Source of the DNA: Chlorogloeopsis sp038404745
GTDB lineage: Bacteria; Cyanobacteriota; Cyanobacteriia; Cyanobacteriales; Nostocaceae
DNA length: 64,000 nt
Assembly: GCF_038404745.2 (NCBI RefSeq)
Contig: NZ_JAYKTT020000001.1
Coordinates: 248,001 to 312,000, forward strand
Reading direction: 5' to 3'
Translations under genes and position numbers: made by a program
Shown here: positions 55,699 through 64,000 of the stretch, piece after piece
Numbering within the stretch: the stretch's first letter is position 1
Layout of the letters: every line of letters begins with the position of its first letter
The notes under the pieces: model-generated
Databases searched by the model: none
What the model was told of the DNA's origin: nothing
What the model saw: the letters and a program-made list of their open reading frames with translations, nothing else

Positions 55699-58600
55699 TT
55701 AATCTTCATCTTCATCTGCGATAACTGCACTACGGTCAAGTAATAATAAGTTGCGAAGTTGGTCTGTATCTAGTTCAGTTAACCATTCTTCCCCTGCATC
55801 TACAACTTGTTCAGCTAGTTGTTTCTTACTTTCAATCATGTCATGAATTTTTTCTTCTAATGTACCAGTACAAACAAATTTATGTACTTGCACATTGCGG
55901 GTTTGCCCAATCCGAAATACTCGGTCTGTAGCTTGATTTTCTACTGCTGGGTTCCACCAACGGTCGAAGTGAAAAACATGATTTGCACGTGTTAAATTTA
56001 GTCCTACACCACCTGCTTTTAACGACAAAAGCATGATTGGCGGGCCTTGAGGATCGTGTTGGAAACGGTCTATCATTTCCTCACGTTGTTTTTTGCTGGT
56101 ACTGCCATATAAAAATAATGTTTCTCGTCCTAAGTTTTGTTCTAAATAAGGTCTCAGGAGCTTGCCCCATTCAGCAAATTGAGTGAAAATTAAAGCGCGA
56201 TCACCTTCCGATAAAACTTCTTCTAGCATTTCCTGCAATCGCAATAATTTTCCAGATAGACGAGGTTCCGTCAGACTATCTTTTTTCAAATATTGGGCTG
56301 GATGATTGCAGATTTGTTTTAGCTTCACAAGTAAAGCCAAAATCTTGCCCCGGCGCTGTATTCCTTCAGTATCTTCAATTTCTGCTAAAGATTCTTCAAC
56401 TACTTGTTGATACAGTTTTGCTTGTTCGGGACTCAAACCGCAAAATACTGTCATTTCTTGCTTCTCTGGCAAGTCTTGAATAATCTCGCGATCGGTCTTT
56501 AAACGACGCAGAATAAATGGTTGAACTAAAGAGCGCAATTGATTTAAAGAAGCAGTATCACCATACTTTTCAATTGGCATGGCAAATCGGCGTTGGAAAA
56601 ACTGCTTATTTCCTAGATATCCTGGATTGAGAAAATCTAAAATTGACCATAATTCTTGCAGTCTATTTTCTACAGGTGTTCCCGTTAGAGCAATACGAAA
56701 CATCGATTCTAACTGTCGCACTGCCTGTGATTGTTTTGCATCTGCATTTTTAATATTTTGGGCTTCATCTAAAACAATCATCTGCCAAGAGATACTCTGT
56801 AAAGACTTTAAATCACGCGGAACAAGGGAGTAACTGGTAATAACTAAATCATGCTTCTTCACTACTTGTTCAAAAGCCTTTCCTTTAGCGCGTTTATCAC
56901 CGTGATACTGTAAAACTTTCAATGATGGGCCAAATTTTTTGACTTCTCTTTCCCAATTACCTAAAACAGAAGTTGGACAAACTAACAGCGTTGGATTTTC
57001 TAAAGCATTTTGTTCTTTGAGATGTAGTAAAAATGCAATAAATTGGATGGTGTTATGACAGATAATATTGTTGGCAACAAAATTATGGTGTTCGCTAACT
57101 TCAAAATCGTAAACCCATCCTTCATACTCAATATTTTCAATACTTTCAATCTTGCAGTAAAAAACTTCTTGGTTAATCAGATGTTGTAAGGATTGTTTAG
57201 TTAAATTCAACTGCTGTACATCTAAGCGAGCATAAGCATCAAGGGTTTGAGATGTCCATTTTGAAGGTTTTAGTAACTGGTATTTCTGTTGCGTCTCTCC
57301 ACTGAGAATGCCGTTTATACCAACTAATACTCGTTCCAAACTATTCCTGGAAAATTGCTGTGAACCATTAATGTAAACGGTATTGTGCATTCCCAAATGC
57401 CGCAGCGGTAGACTTGTTGCTGCTACTGTTTGGGCAACAAGATCAGCAGCAGGAATTCCCTCAACATTAGTGTTGCTTACGCTCTGACAAATTTTTTCTA
57501 ACTTCTGCTGTTTTTCTAGATTGCCAAATCCGATTTCTTGCAAAAATCTACGAGCAGAATTTCCTCCAATTACACCGATATAATAAGTGCGTAAAGTCCG
57601 ATTTCCATTGGTTGCACATTTCTGTTTGGGTGATATTCGCAACCAAATTTCAAAGCGTCGCAGCAGTACAGAAAGTTGCTGAATTAGTAGCGGGGAAGCT
57701 GTCACAATTTCGATACTCCGCATACTTGATACAACGGCAGACTCAGCATCGAAATAGTTTTGTAAAAATATACGCACGCTTTGTAAGTCTGCCTGCATAA
57801 TGAAAGACGGAATAGACTTTTCTGCCGACAATTTGCCCCAAATGTAACCCTTTGCCTCTAAAAAGCGCCAATATGCTTGGCTATGAACTCGGAGATTTGG
57901 AACTTTACCAGGAAAAGTTTGGATACTCGGACTGTTAATTTTAATCTCATAGCGTTGAGAAAGGCGCTGCAAAGTCTGGAGTAGATATTCTAGCTGCCTG
58001 GTATCTTTTTGAGATATGGTAACGCAACCTAAGTTAGGAATCTCATGACCTTCCGCAATCTGCCAAGCAACAAACTTGACTAAATCAGGATCTTCGGATT
58101 TTCCTTGCCAAAGCATTTTGGCTGGTACGCACACGTAATCACCCACTTTTAGCTCATTCGTCCAGCCTTTATTAGTAAGTAACTTATGACGACGGGTAAT
58201 GGTGACACTGCTGCCATCTTGCAGCGTCACTTTTCTTAGCTTTTCGCGAACTTGCTGCCGATACAACTGTTTGATAGAAGCCTGCACAATTTTGCCAGTT
58301 TTTTCATCTATGGAATTCACCAGTAATTCCTGGGTTGGTTTTGCCCAAAATCCCTCACCGTCAAACTCTGTTTCTTCAGCAGCGTAGTTTTGCCAGATTT
58401 CTTCTGCTGTGATTAATCCTCCATTGACGTAGATTTGTGTATCTTTAGATACGCATTTCCCCAATCCCATATCGTCTGCCAGACACGCCCCCAAGCCCCA
58501 TCGTTCTAAAAATGTTAACCAAGCCATACCACGCTGTTGATACGGGCGCAATTGTCCCTGAAAACTAGCGGGTGTAGGTAGGGGTTCGAGCGCTTTATTA

Positions 58601-60543
58601 TTTGTCAGGGTAGTTACCAACTCCTGCAATGCACCTGAAGCCTCAAAGCTAACTACTGGTAATTTTTCAATTGTTTGGGTGTCCCCGGTACTCAGGCGCA
58701 AAGCATCCTCTAACGACAGCGCCATCTGCTCTTTTCGAGAAGCAAAAAATGCTTGGGCTGTTTTAATATCTTGCGATCGCAACTCTACCCATTCCCCATT
58801 AATTTCCACCAGTGGGCTATTTAGGGCTACAAGTTTGTCAAACTCTTGCTTAGAAAGAGTCTGTCCGCCAATTGCCAATTGCCATTGAAAATTTAACAGA
58901 CTTTGCAAACCCAGACGCCCTTGCTTTTTCTTTGGTGTTTCGGCGCTAATCTTCAAACCTAAACGATTTGCCCATCCTTCCCGATTTGCTAAACTAGGAG
59001 GTAAAACTACGCCCAAACCACTATCTTCAAATCGCCACTTTACCGATTTGATAAACTCGTAGGCTTGCATGGGGTTGAGATGACAAGACAGGGGATATGG
59101 GGTATCCAAACTAGGTGTTAATACTGGATGCAATCGTGAAGCTAACCCCAAACCCCGCAGAAATGTTTCTTGTGGTTGCTTAATAGTTCGATTTTGATAA
59201 ACAAAGCTTTCCACGGGATGCCGCCAAATTGTCTCTGCATCTATCAAAAATTCTGCATCGTCAGGCGCTTGAAGAAAATATGCCAAAGTCCAATCAGCCT
59301 CATTTGACTTGGGCGGGTGTAGAACAAAACAGGTGCGAAATATATTTTTTCCACCCAACTGGTACTGTAGCGGCATCGTCCAAGCCTTCAAAGCCGCTTC
59401 CAATCGTTCCAAGGCAATTGTTTCGCCAGCTATTGTGGCTGATGGAGTTGTTAAAGAATGCAACCACTGTCGCACTACTGGTGGTAGAGACGCCATTGCT
59501 CGTGTGTCGAGTAGAGTTTGGGAAGCTACCATACTTCTGATTTGGACATCGATTGTACTGTTGAGAAATCCCAACAACAGTTCTTGTGGTTCGATTGGTA
59601 AGTTTATATAAATTGGCGAGTTGTGAACCAAAGACGAGGGGTAATCATCAAAATTCCCCGCGTCTCCCCGTCTCCGTGTCCCCATGTCCTCTTTACTCTC
59701 CGCGTCTCCCCGTCTCCGTGTCTCCGTGTCCTCTTTACTCCCCGCGTCTCCCCGTCTCCGTGTCCCCGTGTCCTCTTTACTCTCCGTGTCCCCGTGTCCT
59801 TCTTTTAACTCCTGATACGTCCGACACGCCAATGGCATCAGTTGAGAAAATTTGTCTAAACGAGTTCCATCCAAAGCACTGTCGAGGAGTGCTTGCCATT
59901 TTGCGGCAATAGAACCATCTGTGAATCGCTCAAGTGTGGGTAAAAATTTACATCTTGCTATTAAATCTAAACTCCACCGGGCAATGTGTGACCAAAAGCG
60001 TAAATCTCCACCGACAAAATCATCTTCTTGGTTGGCGATGCTCAAGGGTAGAGAAGCCAAAAATGCGATCGCATCTTGTGGTTCTAAACAAAAACCCTCA
60101 ACTTGCCAAGGTTGTAGATATTGGGAAAAAGATTTTTCTGAACCCAATATTGCTGAATGTACGGGAGAAATAAATACTGCACCCTGTTGTTCGCTTTCTG
60201 AAAAATAAGTGGGCAAAGCAAGAATTTGCGATCGTGTTGGCATTACATTGGCAGCACTTGCAGCTTTGTGCTTTAACTTAGTTCCTGCTTTGGAGGTTCG
60301 TCTTGTTTGTGGAGACTCTAAATTTGGCGTTTCTACAGTCTTTTGGCTCGAATTAGAAAGTTTTATTTGACGTGAATGCAGCCACTCATTTAATTCATCT
60401 GCTGTCATTGCATACGGATGAGATGGTACTTGTGTTAATGTACCTGGATCTATTTTCGTTTCCAGAGAACGCCAAGTCTCTCCCCAAATAAATAAACTGC
60501 TACCTCGATCTTGTAATAACCAACTGCCGTGTAAAATTGCCAT
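55699..60543 (-). CDS. SNF2-family helicase/ATPase carrying an intein
   Basis: A 1614-residue product that, after removal of a 468-residue intein, is 1146 residues. The N-terminal half is the SNF2_assoc/HepA-like region. Motif I, DDMGLGK, is at about 690-696 and is followed directly by the intein and then TIQFIAFLLHL. The other helicase motifs come after: VLDEAQNIKN (DEAQ, motif II), ALTGTPVENR (III), FTQFAEWG (IV) and DRVFRIGQTRNVQVHKF (VI). Residues about 248-295 contain an in-frame 14-residue tandem repeat (59659-59800). It is an ATP-driven DNA translocase that remodels protein-DNA or RNA polymerase complexes. The intein must splice out for ATP binding, because it interrupts the P-loop between Lys and Thr. 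Confidence 0.93.
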   Translation of the reverse strand: MAILHGSWLLQDRGSSLFIWGETWRSLETKIDPGTLTQVPSHPYAMTADELNEWLHSRQIKLSNSSQKTVETPNLESPQTRRTSKAGTKLKHKAASAANVMPTRSQILALPTYFSESEQQGAVFISPVHSAILGSEKSFSQYLQPWQVEGFCLEPQDAIAFLASLPLSIANQEDDFVGGDLRFWSHIARWSLDLIARCKFLPTLERFTDGSIAAKWQALLDSALDGTRLDKFSQLMPLACRTYQELKEGHGDTESKEDTGTRRRGDAGSKEDTETRRRGDAESKEDMGTRRRGDAGNFDDYPSSLVHNSPIYINLPIEPQELLLGFLNSTIDVQIRSMVASQTLLDTRAMASLPPVVRQWLHSLTTPSATIAGETIALERLEAALKAWTMPLQYQLGGKNIFRTCFVLHPPKSNEADWTLAYFLQAPDDAEFLIDAETIWRHPVESFVYQNRTIKQPQETFLRGLGLASRLHPVLTPSLDTPYPLSCHLNPMQAYEFIKSVKWRFEDSGLGVVLPPSLANREGWANRLGLKISAETPKKKQGRLGLQSLLNFQWQLAIGGQTLSKQEFDKLVALNSPLVEINGEWVELRSQDIKTAQAFFASRKEQMALSLEDALRLSTGDTQTIEKLPVVSFEASGALQELVTTLTNNKALEPLPTPASFQGQLRPYQQRGMAWLTFLERWGLGACLADDMGLGKCVSKDTQIYVNGGLITAEEIWQNYAAEETEFDGEGFWAKPTQELLVNSIDEKTGKIVQASIKQLYRQQVREKLRKVTLQDGSSVTITRRHKLLTNKGWTNELKVGDYVCVPAKMLWQGKSEDPDLVKFVAWQIAEGHEIPNLGCVTISQKDTRQLEYLLQTLQRLSQRYEIKINSPSIQTFPGKVPNLRVHSQAYWRFLEAKGYIWGKLSAEKSIPSFIMQADLQSVRIFLQNYFDAESAVVSSMRSIEIVTASPLLIQQLSVLLRRFEIWLRISPKQKCATNGNRTLRTYYIGVIGGNSARRFLQEIGFGNLEKQQKLEKICQSVSNTNVEGIPAADLVAQTVAATSLPLRHLGMHNTVYINGSQQFSRNSLERVLVGINGILSGETQQKYQLLKPSKWTSQTLDAYARLDVQQLNLTKQSLQHLINQEVFYCKIESIENIEYEGWVYDFEVSEHHNFVANNIICHNTIQFIAFLLHLKEQNALENPTLLVCPTSVLGNWEREVKKFGPSLKVLQYHGDKRAKGKAFEQVVKKHDLVITSYSLVPRDLKSLQSISWQMIVLDEAQNIKNADAKQSQAVRQLESMFRIALTGTPVENRLQELWSILDFLNPGYLGNKQFFQRRFAMPIEKYGDTASLNQLRSLVQPFILRRLKTDREIIQDLPEKQEMTVFCGLSPEQAKLYQQVVEESLAEIEDTEGIQRRGKILALLVKLKQICNHPAQYLKKDSLTEPRLSGKLLRLQEMLEEVLSEGDRALIFTQFAEWGKLLRPYLEQNLGRETLFLYGSTSKKQREEMIDRFQHDPQGPPIMLLSLKAGGVGLNLTRANHVFHFDRWWNPAVENQATDRVFRIGQTRNVQVHKFVCTGTLEEKIHDMIESKKQLAEQVVDAGEEWLTELDTDQLRNLLLLDRSAVIADEDED
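57052..58455 (-). other. Intein with LAGLIDADG-type homing endonuclease
   Basis: The intein begins at Cys (TGC, 58455-58453), with CVSKDTQIYVNGGL as block A. Block B is SVTITRRHKLLT (T-x-x-H). The end is block F VYDFEVSEHHNFVA and block G NNIICHN, followed by extein Thr (ACC, 57051-57049). The total is 468 codons. Between them sit two LAGLIDADG-like helices: VKFVAWQIAEGHEI and FLQNYFDAESAV, with acidic residues Glu and Asp/Glu at the catalytic places. Spliced junction: DDMGLGK plus TIQ, the intact SNF2 motif I. SNF2-family inteins in cyanobacteria are known, so the site type is not unique. Confidence 0.9.
59659..59800 (-). repeat. In-frame 42-bp tandem repeat in the helicase gene
   Basis: Units begin at 59659, 59701 and 59743 (exactly 42 bases apart), with a partial unit from 59785. 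Each codes for 14 residues of the RRRGDAGSKEDTET type, with small changes. The sequence (CGTCTCCCCGTCTCCGTGTC on the plus strand) resembles the GC-rich tandem repeats common between cyanobacterial genes, here inside a coding region without breaking the frame. Confidence 0.85.
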
Positions 60544-61269
60544 TTGCTAACTACTCAAATATTCACAAAAATAAAGTATTGAATTTGTTTATTCTCTAAT
60601 TGAGACAAGTCTTTAAATTGATTATTAATTATTGTTAAATACTAGTAAAATATTGTAATAAAGTTTAAGAAAAATGCATTTACCTCTTTAGAAAATTTTC
60701 AAAAATGGCATAAAAGCTAAACTAGATTGTATTCATTTAAAGAATCAGAGGAGGTAAGGAAATTACTGAATCTTGTCATTATAGAAGGTAAAACTTATCC
60801 CCAAAATTAACTCCTCTCTCAGTCAGAATTTGTAGATTACTGGTTGAGTCAGGATGCTTATTTTGTCAAGGTGGAGAGTGAATGTACTACACAATTCGTA
60901 GAGACGCAATTAATCGCGTCTCTACATTTGGGTCGGTGTAGTCTTATTTGCAACGCTGGTTTCATTGTACAACTTCATATGCGTAGTCAGGGCATTGACC
61001 GGTTTATGGGAGAGGCAATGTTAGAAATTGCTGCGAGTCAAGAAGACACGGTGACACGGAAAATTGATCAGCACGTTCTTTCCCCTTGTCTCCCCGTTCC
61101 CTTGTCCTAATTCCCTACCTAAGCTCTTGCGCGTAGCGACTTCTGTAAGTAGCCCAAACAGCTGTAACTAAAGTTGTCAATCATTATGCATACTACTCCA
61201 GCCAGATTAGTTCATAAATGTTAGGATTGCCACAGAGAGAGAATAACGAAGAGAAGGAAAAAAAACTGA
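60544..61269. other. Intergenic region with decayed coding sequence
   Basis: A 726-base gap. At about 60740-60890 the plus strand reads like protein (LVIIEGKTYP, then after a stop SEFVDYWLSQDAYFVKVES), followed by a GTAGAGACGC hairpin and another protein-like stretch (IVQLHMRSQGIDRFMGEAMLEIAASQ, 60960-61040). The pieces are not in one clean frame and look like the remains of a gene. The promoter of pnp should be in the last 150 bases. Confidence 0.45.
60898..60925. repeat. Palindromic dispersed repeat (GTAGAGACGC type)
   Basis: GTAGAGACGC (60898-60907) and GCGTCTCTAC (60916-60925) are perfect 10-base arms around AATTAATC. It is of a dispersed palindrome type I associate with Nostocales intergenic DNA; here it sits in the middle of what looks like a decayed gene. 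Confidence 0.7.
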
Positions 61270-63426
61270 ATGGGAGAATTTGAGAAGTCAATATCCTTTG
61301 ACGGACGGGATATTCGACTGAAGGTGGGTCTACTAGCACCCCAGGCTGGTGGATCAGTGTTGATACAATCTGGGGATACGGCAGTTCTAGTTACAGCTAC
61401 GCGATCAGCAGCCAGAGAAGGCGTTGATTTTCTGCCCCTCACTGTAGATTACGAAGAAAGACTTTACGCCGCAGGCAGAATTCCAGGAGGATTGTTGCGG
61501 CGAGAAGGTCGGCCGCCAGAGAGAGCAATTCTTACCAGCCGATTAATTGACCGCCCCTTACGTCCTTTGTTCCCATCATGGTTGCGGGATGATCTACAAG
61601 TTGTGGCACTAACTCTTTCGATGGATGAATTAGTGCCACCAGATGTGCTAGCTGTGACCGGTGCTTCTATAGCTACCTTATTGGCAAAAATTCCGTTTAA
61701 TGGGCCAATGGCGGCAGTACGTGTTGGATTAGTAGGTGATGATTTTATCATTAATCCTACTTATGCTGAAATTGAAGCCGGAGATCTGGATCTTGTGGTT
61801 GCAGGTTCACCAGAGGGCGTCATTATGGTGGAAGCGGGAGCCAATCAATTGCCTGAACGAGATATTATTGAGGCGATTGAATTTGGTTATGAAGCTGTAC
61901 AGGACTTAATTCAAGCCCAACGAGATTTAATCAGCGAATTGGGTTTGGAAATTGTCCAGGAACCAGAACCAGAAGTAGACTCGACGCTGGAAAACTTCAT
62001 CCGCGATCGCGCTACAGATGAAATAAAGAAAATCCTCTCGCAATTTGATTTGGAGAAAACTGAGCGAGATACTGCTTTGGATGCAGTCAAAGAATCAGTT
62101 ACAAATACGATCGCTGAACTACCAGAAGAAGATCCGATCCGAGTGGCTGCCACTGCAAATAAAAAAGCTCTAGACAATACTTTCAAAGACATCACTAAAA
62201 AGCTGATGCGCCGTCAAATCATCGAAGATAATGTTCGAGTGGACGGTCGCAAGCTAGATGAAGTGCGTCCCGTTTCTTGTCAAGTTAGTTTACTGCCTAA
62301 GCGCGTTCATGGCAGTGGTTTGTTTAACCGGGGATTAACCCAGGTACTATCAAATTGTACTCTCGGTACACCAGGAGATGTACAAACCTTAACTGATGAC
62401 TTGCAACAAGATCAGCAAAAGCGCTATATGCACCATTACAACTTCCCACCGTTCTCAGTAGGGGAAACCAAGCCTATGCGTGCGCCAGGACGCCGGGAAA
62501 TCGGGCATGGAGCTTTGGCTGAAAGAGCAATATTGCCTATATTACCACCGAGAGACCAATTCCCCTACGTAATTAGGGTAGTATCAGAAGTCCTGTCTTC
62601 CAACGGTTCCACTTCAATGGGTTCAGTTTGCGGCTCAATCCTAGCCTTGATGGATGCTGGCGTACCTATTGCTAAACCCGTTAGTGGTGCTGCGATGGGT
62701 TTGATTAAAGAAGGCGATGAAGTGCGAGTCTTGACAGACATTCAGGGCATCGAAGACTTTTTGGGTGACATGGACTTCAAAGTTGCCGGGACAGATACGG
62801 GAATTACAGCCTTACAAATGGATATGAAAATTCCGGGTTTGTCTTTGAAGATTATCGAGCAAGCTGTTAACCAAGCTAAAGCAGCACGGTTACACATTCT
62901 GGAGAAAATGCTTCAAGTTATTGACAAACCACGCAGCGAGATGTCGTCTTTCGCTCCACGTTTGTTGACAATTAAGATTGATCCAGACATGATTGGTCTA
63001 GTGATTGGGCCAGGAGGCAAAACAATCAAGGGCATTACCGAAGATACGGGTGCCAAGATTGATATTGAAGATGATGGTACTGTCACTATCTCGGCTGTAG
63101 ATGAAAATAAAGCCAAAAAAGCTCGAAATATCATCCAAGGCATGACGCGCAAGCTGAATGAAGGTGATGTTTACGTAGGGCGTGTCACTCGGATCATACC
63201 AATCGGTGCATTTGTGGAATTTTTGCCTGGAAAAGAAGGCATGATCCACATTTCCCAGCTGGCTGACTACCGTGTAGGCAAAGTAGAAGATGAAGTTGCA
63301 GTCGGTGACGAAGTAATTGTCAAAGTTCGTGAAATAGACAATAAAGGTAGAATTAATCTCACCCGCTTGGGTATTCACCCAGATCAGGCAGCCGCAGCGC
63401 GGGAACAAGCAACAGTAAATCGATAA
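61270..63426 (+). CDS. pnp: Polyribonucleotide nucleotidyltransferase (PNPase)
   Basis: A 718-residue phosphorolytic 3'-5' exoribonuclease and RNA-tailing enzyme of the RNA degradosome. The first RNase PH domain (about 10-150) includes GRIPGGLLRREGRPPERAIL. An all-alpha linker follows, then the second PH domain with VDGRKLDEVRPVSC, NFPPFSVGE and GRREIGHGALAERA, and the catalytic DGSTSMG-like region is here SSNGSTSMGSVCGS. A KH domain (IGLVIGPGGKTIKGI near 575) and an S1 domain (GDVYVGRVTRIIPIGAFVEF near 630-700) end the protein. The domain set is complete and the length is normal. Confidence 0.97.
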   Translation: MGEFEKSISFDGRDIRLKVGLLAPQAGGSVLIQSGDTAVLVTATRSAAREGVDFLPLTVDYEERLYAAGRIPGGLLRREGRPPERAILTSRLIDRPLRPLFPSWLRDDLQVVALTLSMDELVPPDVLAVTGASIATLLAKIPFNGPMAAVRVGLVGDDFIINPTYAEIEAGDLDLVVAGSPEGVIMVEAGANQLPERDIIEAIEFGYEAVQDLIQAQRDLISELGLEIVQEPEPEVDSTLENFIRDRATDEIKKILSQFDLEKTERDTALDAVKESVTNTIAELPEEDPIRVAATANKKALDNTFKDITKKLMRRQIIEDNVRVDGRKLDEVRPVSCQVSLLPKRVHGSGLFNRGLTQVLSNCTLGTPGDVQTLTDDLQQDQQKRYMHHYNFPPFSVGETKPMRAPGRREIGHGALAERAILPILPPRDQFPYVIRVVSEVLSSNGSTSMGSVCGSILALMDAGVPIAKPVSGAAMGLIKEGDEVRVLTDIQGIEDFLGDMDFKVAGTDTGITALQMDMKIPGLSLKIIEQAVNQAKAARLHILEKMLQVIDKPRSEMSSFAPRLLTIKIDPDMIGLVIGPGGKTIKGITEDTGAKIDIEDDGTVTISAVDENKAKKARNIIQGMTRKLNEGDVYVGRVTRIIPIGAFVEFLPGKEGMIHISQLADYRVGKVEDEVAVGDEVIVKVREIDNKGRINLTRLGIHPDQAAAAREQATVNR

Positions 63427-63898
63427 ATTACTGATGGATTGGGAATTTCATCCCAAATCCATAGTTTAAGAATTTGAGCCAAAAAGCGATCGCCGAGGTG
63501 AAGTAAGAACGATCGCTTTGTATTATGGCAGGAAACGGGGAATAGGGAACAGCGCAGAGAATGTGTAATTTCTCGTTACCAGGTTGAACCTGGTAACGAG
63601 AGTTTGTGGGCTGCTGCCTGGTGGTAGGAGTTTTGATGTGAGTTTACTGAGTAGAAAAACTCATTTTATGTTTTGACCTTACGTTTTTGTCAAAATTTCA
63701 TGTGTAACAGTTGAAAGGATGGGATGTAAGTTTTACCATACTCCCAGGACTAATACCAATTTTAGATTTTAGATTTTGGATTAAAACCATTGATTAATAG
63801 GCTATCCCAGAATTTTGAAACAAGACTTCCCCGTGCCAATTTGGTATTACACACTAAAAATTAGTCCTGTGATGTATCCTCAAAATTATTCTTAATCC
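63427..63898. other. Intergenic region after pnp
   Basis: A 472-base gap. GGATTGGGA (63436-63444) and TCCCAAATCC (63451-63460) may form a weak terminator of pnp. It also holds a perfect 15-base palindrome at 63571-63601 (listed separately) and two HIP1-like sites near 63488 and 63510. No gene was recognised. Confidence 0.5.
63571..63601. repeat. Perfect 15-bp palindrome, dispersed repeat
   Basis: TCTCGTTACCAGGTT (63571-63585) and AACCTGGTAACGAGA (63587-63601) are exact inverted arms with a one-base centre. Elements of the CTCGTT(A/C)CCAGG...CCTGG type look familiar from cyanobacterial intergenic DNA. It could fold as a very stable RNA hairpin downstream of pnp. Confidence 0.75.
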
Positions 63899-64000
63899 AT
63901 GCCTAAATCAGTTTCATCTCCAAACGCAAGCCTAACAACATCACTAGCTCTTTCATCTCTCCATATTCGTTTGCAAGAGCTAGAAAAAGAACACCAATGG
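63899..64000 (+). CDS. 5' end of an unidentified gene, cut by the window
   Basis: The frame opens at ATG 63899 and stays open to the window end (34 codons). It begins MPKSVSSPNASLTTSLALSS and continues into LHIRLQELEKEHQW, a charged helical segment likely to be a coiled coil. No family can be assigned from this part. There is no obvious Shine-Dalgarno sequence before the ATG. Confidence 0.5.
   Translation, partial: MPKSVSSPNASLTTSLALSSLHIRLQELEKEHQW

Noticed and set aside
59586..59912. 108-codon plus-strand frame rich in SPRLPVSVSPCP
   Set aside because: It is the opposite strand of the 42-bp tandem repeat in the helicase gene; it merely reads the repeat in another frame.
60844..61110. 88-codon plus-strand frame
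   Set aside because: It passes through a palindromic repeat and a spacer-type low-complexity end (CLPVPLS), so it is not a real gene as it stands; read as part of a decayed gene.
1..64000. CRISPR arrays, tRNA and rRNA genes, intact transposases
   Set aside because: Looked for regularly spaced repeats, tRNA-like cloverleaf/CCA patterns and DDE-type proteins; none could be supported.

Overview
The window looks like chromosomal DNA of a filamentous, probably heterocyst-forming cyanobacterium (Nostocales type). The palindrome GCGATCGC (HIP1) recurs throughout, most gene products have a cyanobacterial character (Uma2/DUF820 proteins, a pentapeptide-repeat protein, a SNF2 helicase paired with a SWIM protein), and intergenic DNA is AT-rich with short palindromic dispersed repeats. 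The genus cannot be fixed from the sequence alone.

Layout. 1-9 kb: a truncated 2OG-Fe(II) dioxygenase-like gene, a family 2 glycosyltransferase, pyrB, an unusual ArsR-type HTH fused to Clp N-terminal repeats, a secreted pentapeptide-repeat protein and a secreted right-handed beta-helix protein. 9-12 kb: the tldD/tldE pair. 12-20.6 kb: a complete lasso-peptide cluster on the minus strand. It runs B1 (PqqD-like RRE), B2 (transglutaminase-like leader peptidase), C (asparagine-synthetase-like cyclase), a 49-residue precursor (17645-17794), an HPr-kinase-like kinase, a JmjC/cupin_4 oxygenase, a peptide-export ABC transporter and a nucleotidyltransferase-like protein. The precursor ends in Ser, which suits the kinase. 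This cluster is the most likely source of new chemistry in the window.

21-49.3 kb: a long minus-strand surface-polysaccharide locus. It holds many GT4/GT2/CgeB-like glycosyltransferases, an acetyltransferase, an FkbM and two further methyltransferases, a Wzy-like membrane protein, a glutamine-dependent asparagine synthetase, a DegT/StrS aminotransferase, a cupin and a Wzm/Wzt ABC exporter. It is interrupted by three Uma2 genes, dispersed repeats and a 282-bp direct repeat flanking a two-gene insert. A gene-free stretch of about 1.9 kb separates this locus from a plus-strand Wzc-type tyrosine autokinase (51.1-53.3 kb), followed by a GTPase/DUF697 membrane protein.

54.8-64 kb: a SWIM zinc-finger protein and a 1614-residue SNF2 helicase whose ATP-binding motif is split by a 468-residue intein with a LAGLIDADG-type endonuclease. 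The same helicase carries an in-frame 42-bp tandem repeat. Then come pnp and the first 34 codons of an unidentified gene. No tRNA, rRNA, CRISPR array or intact transposase was recognised.
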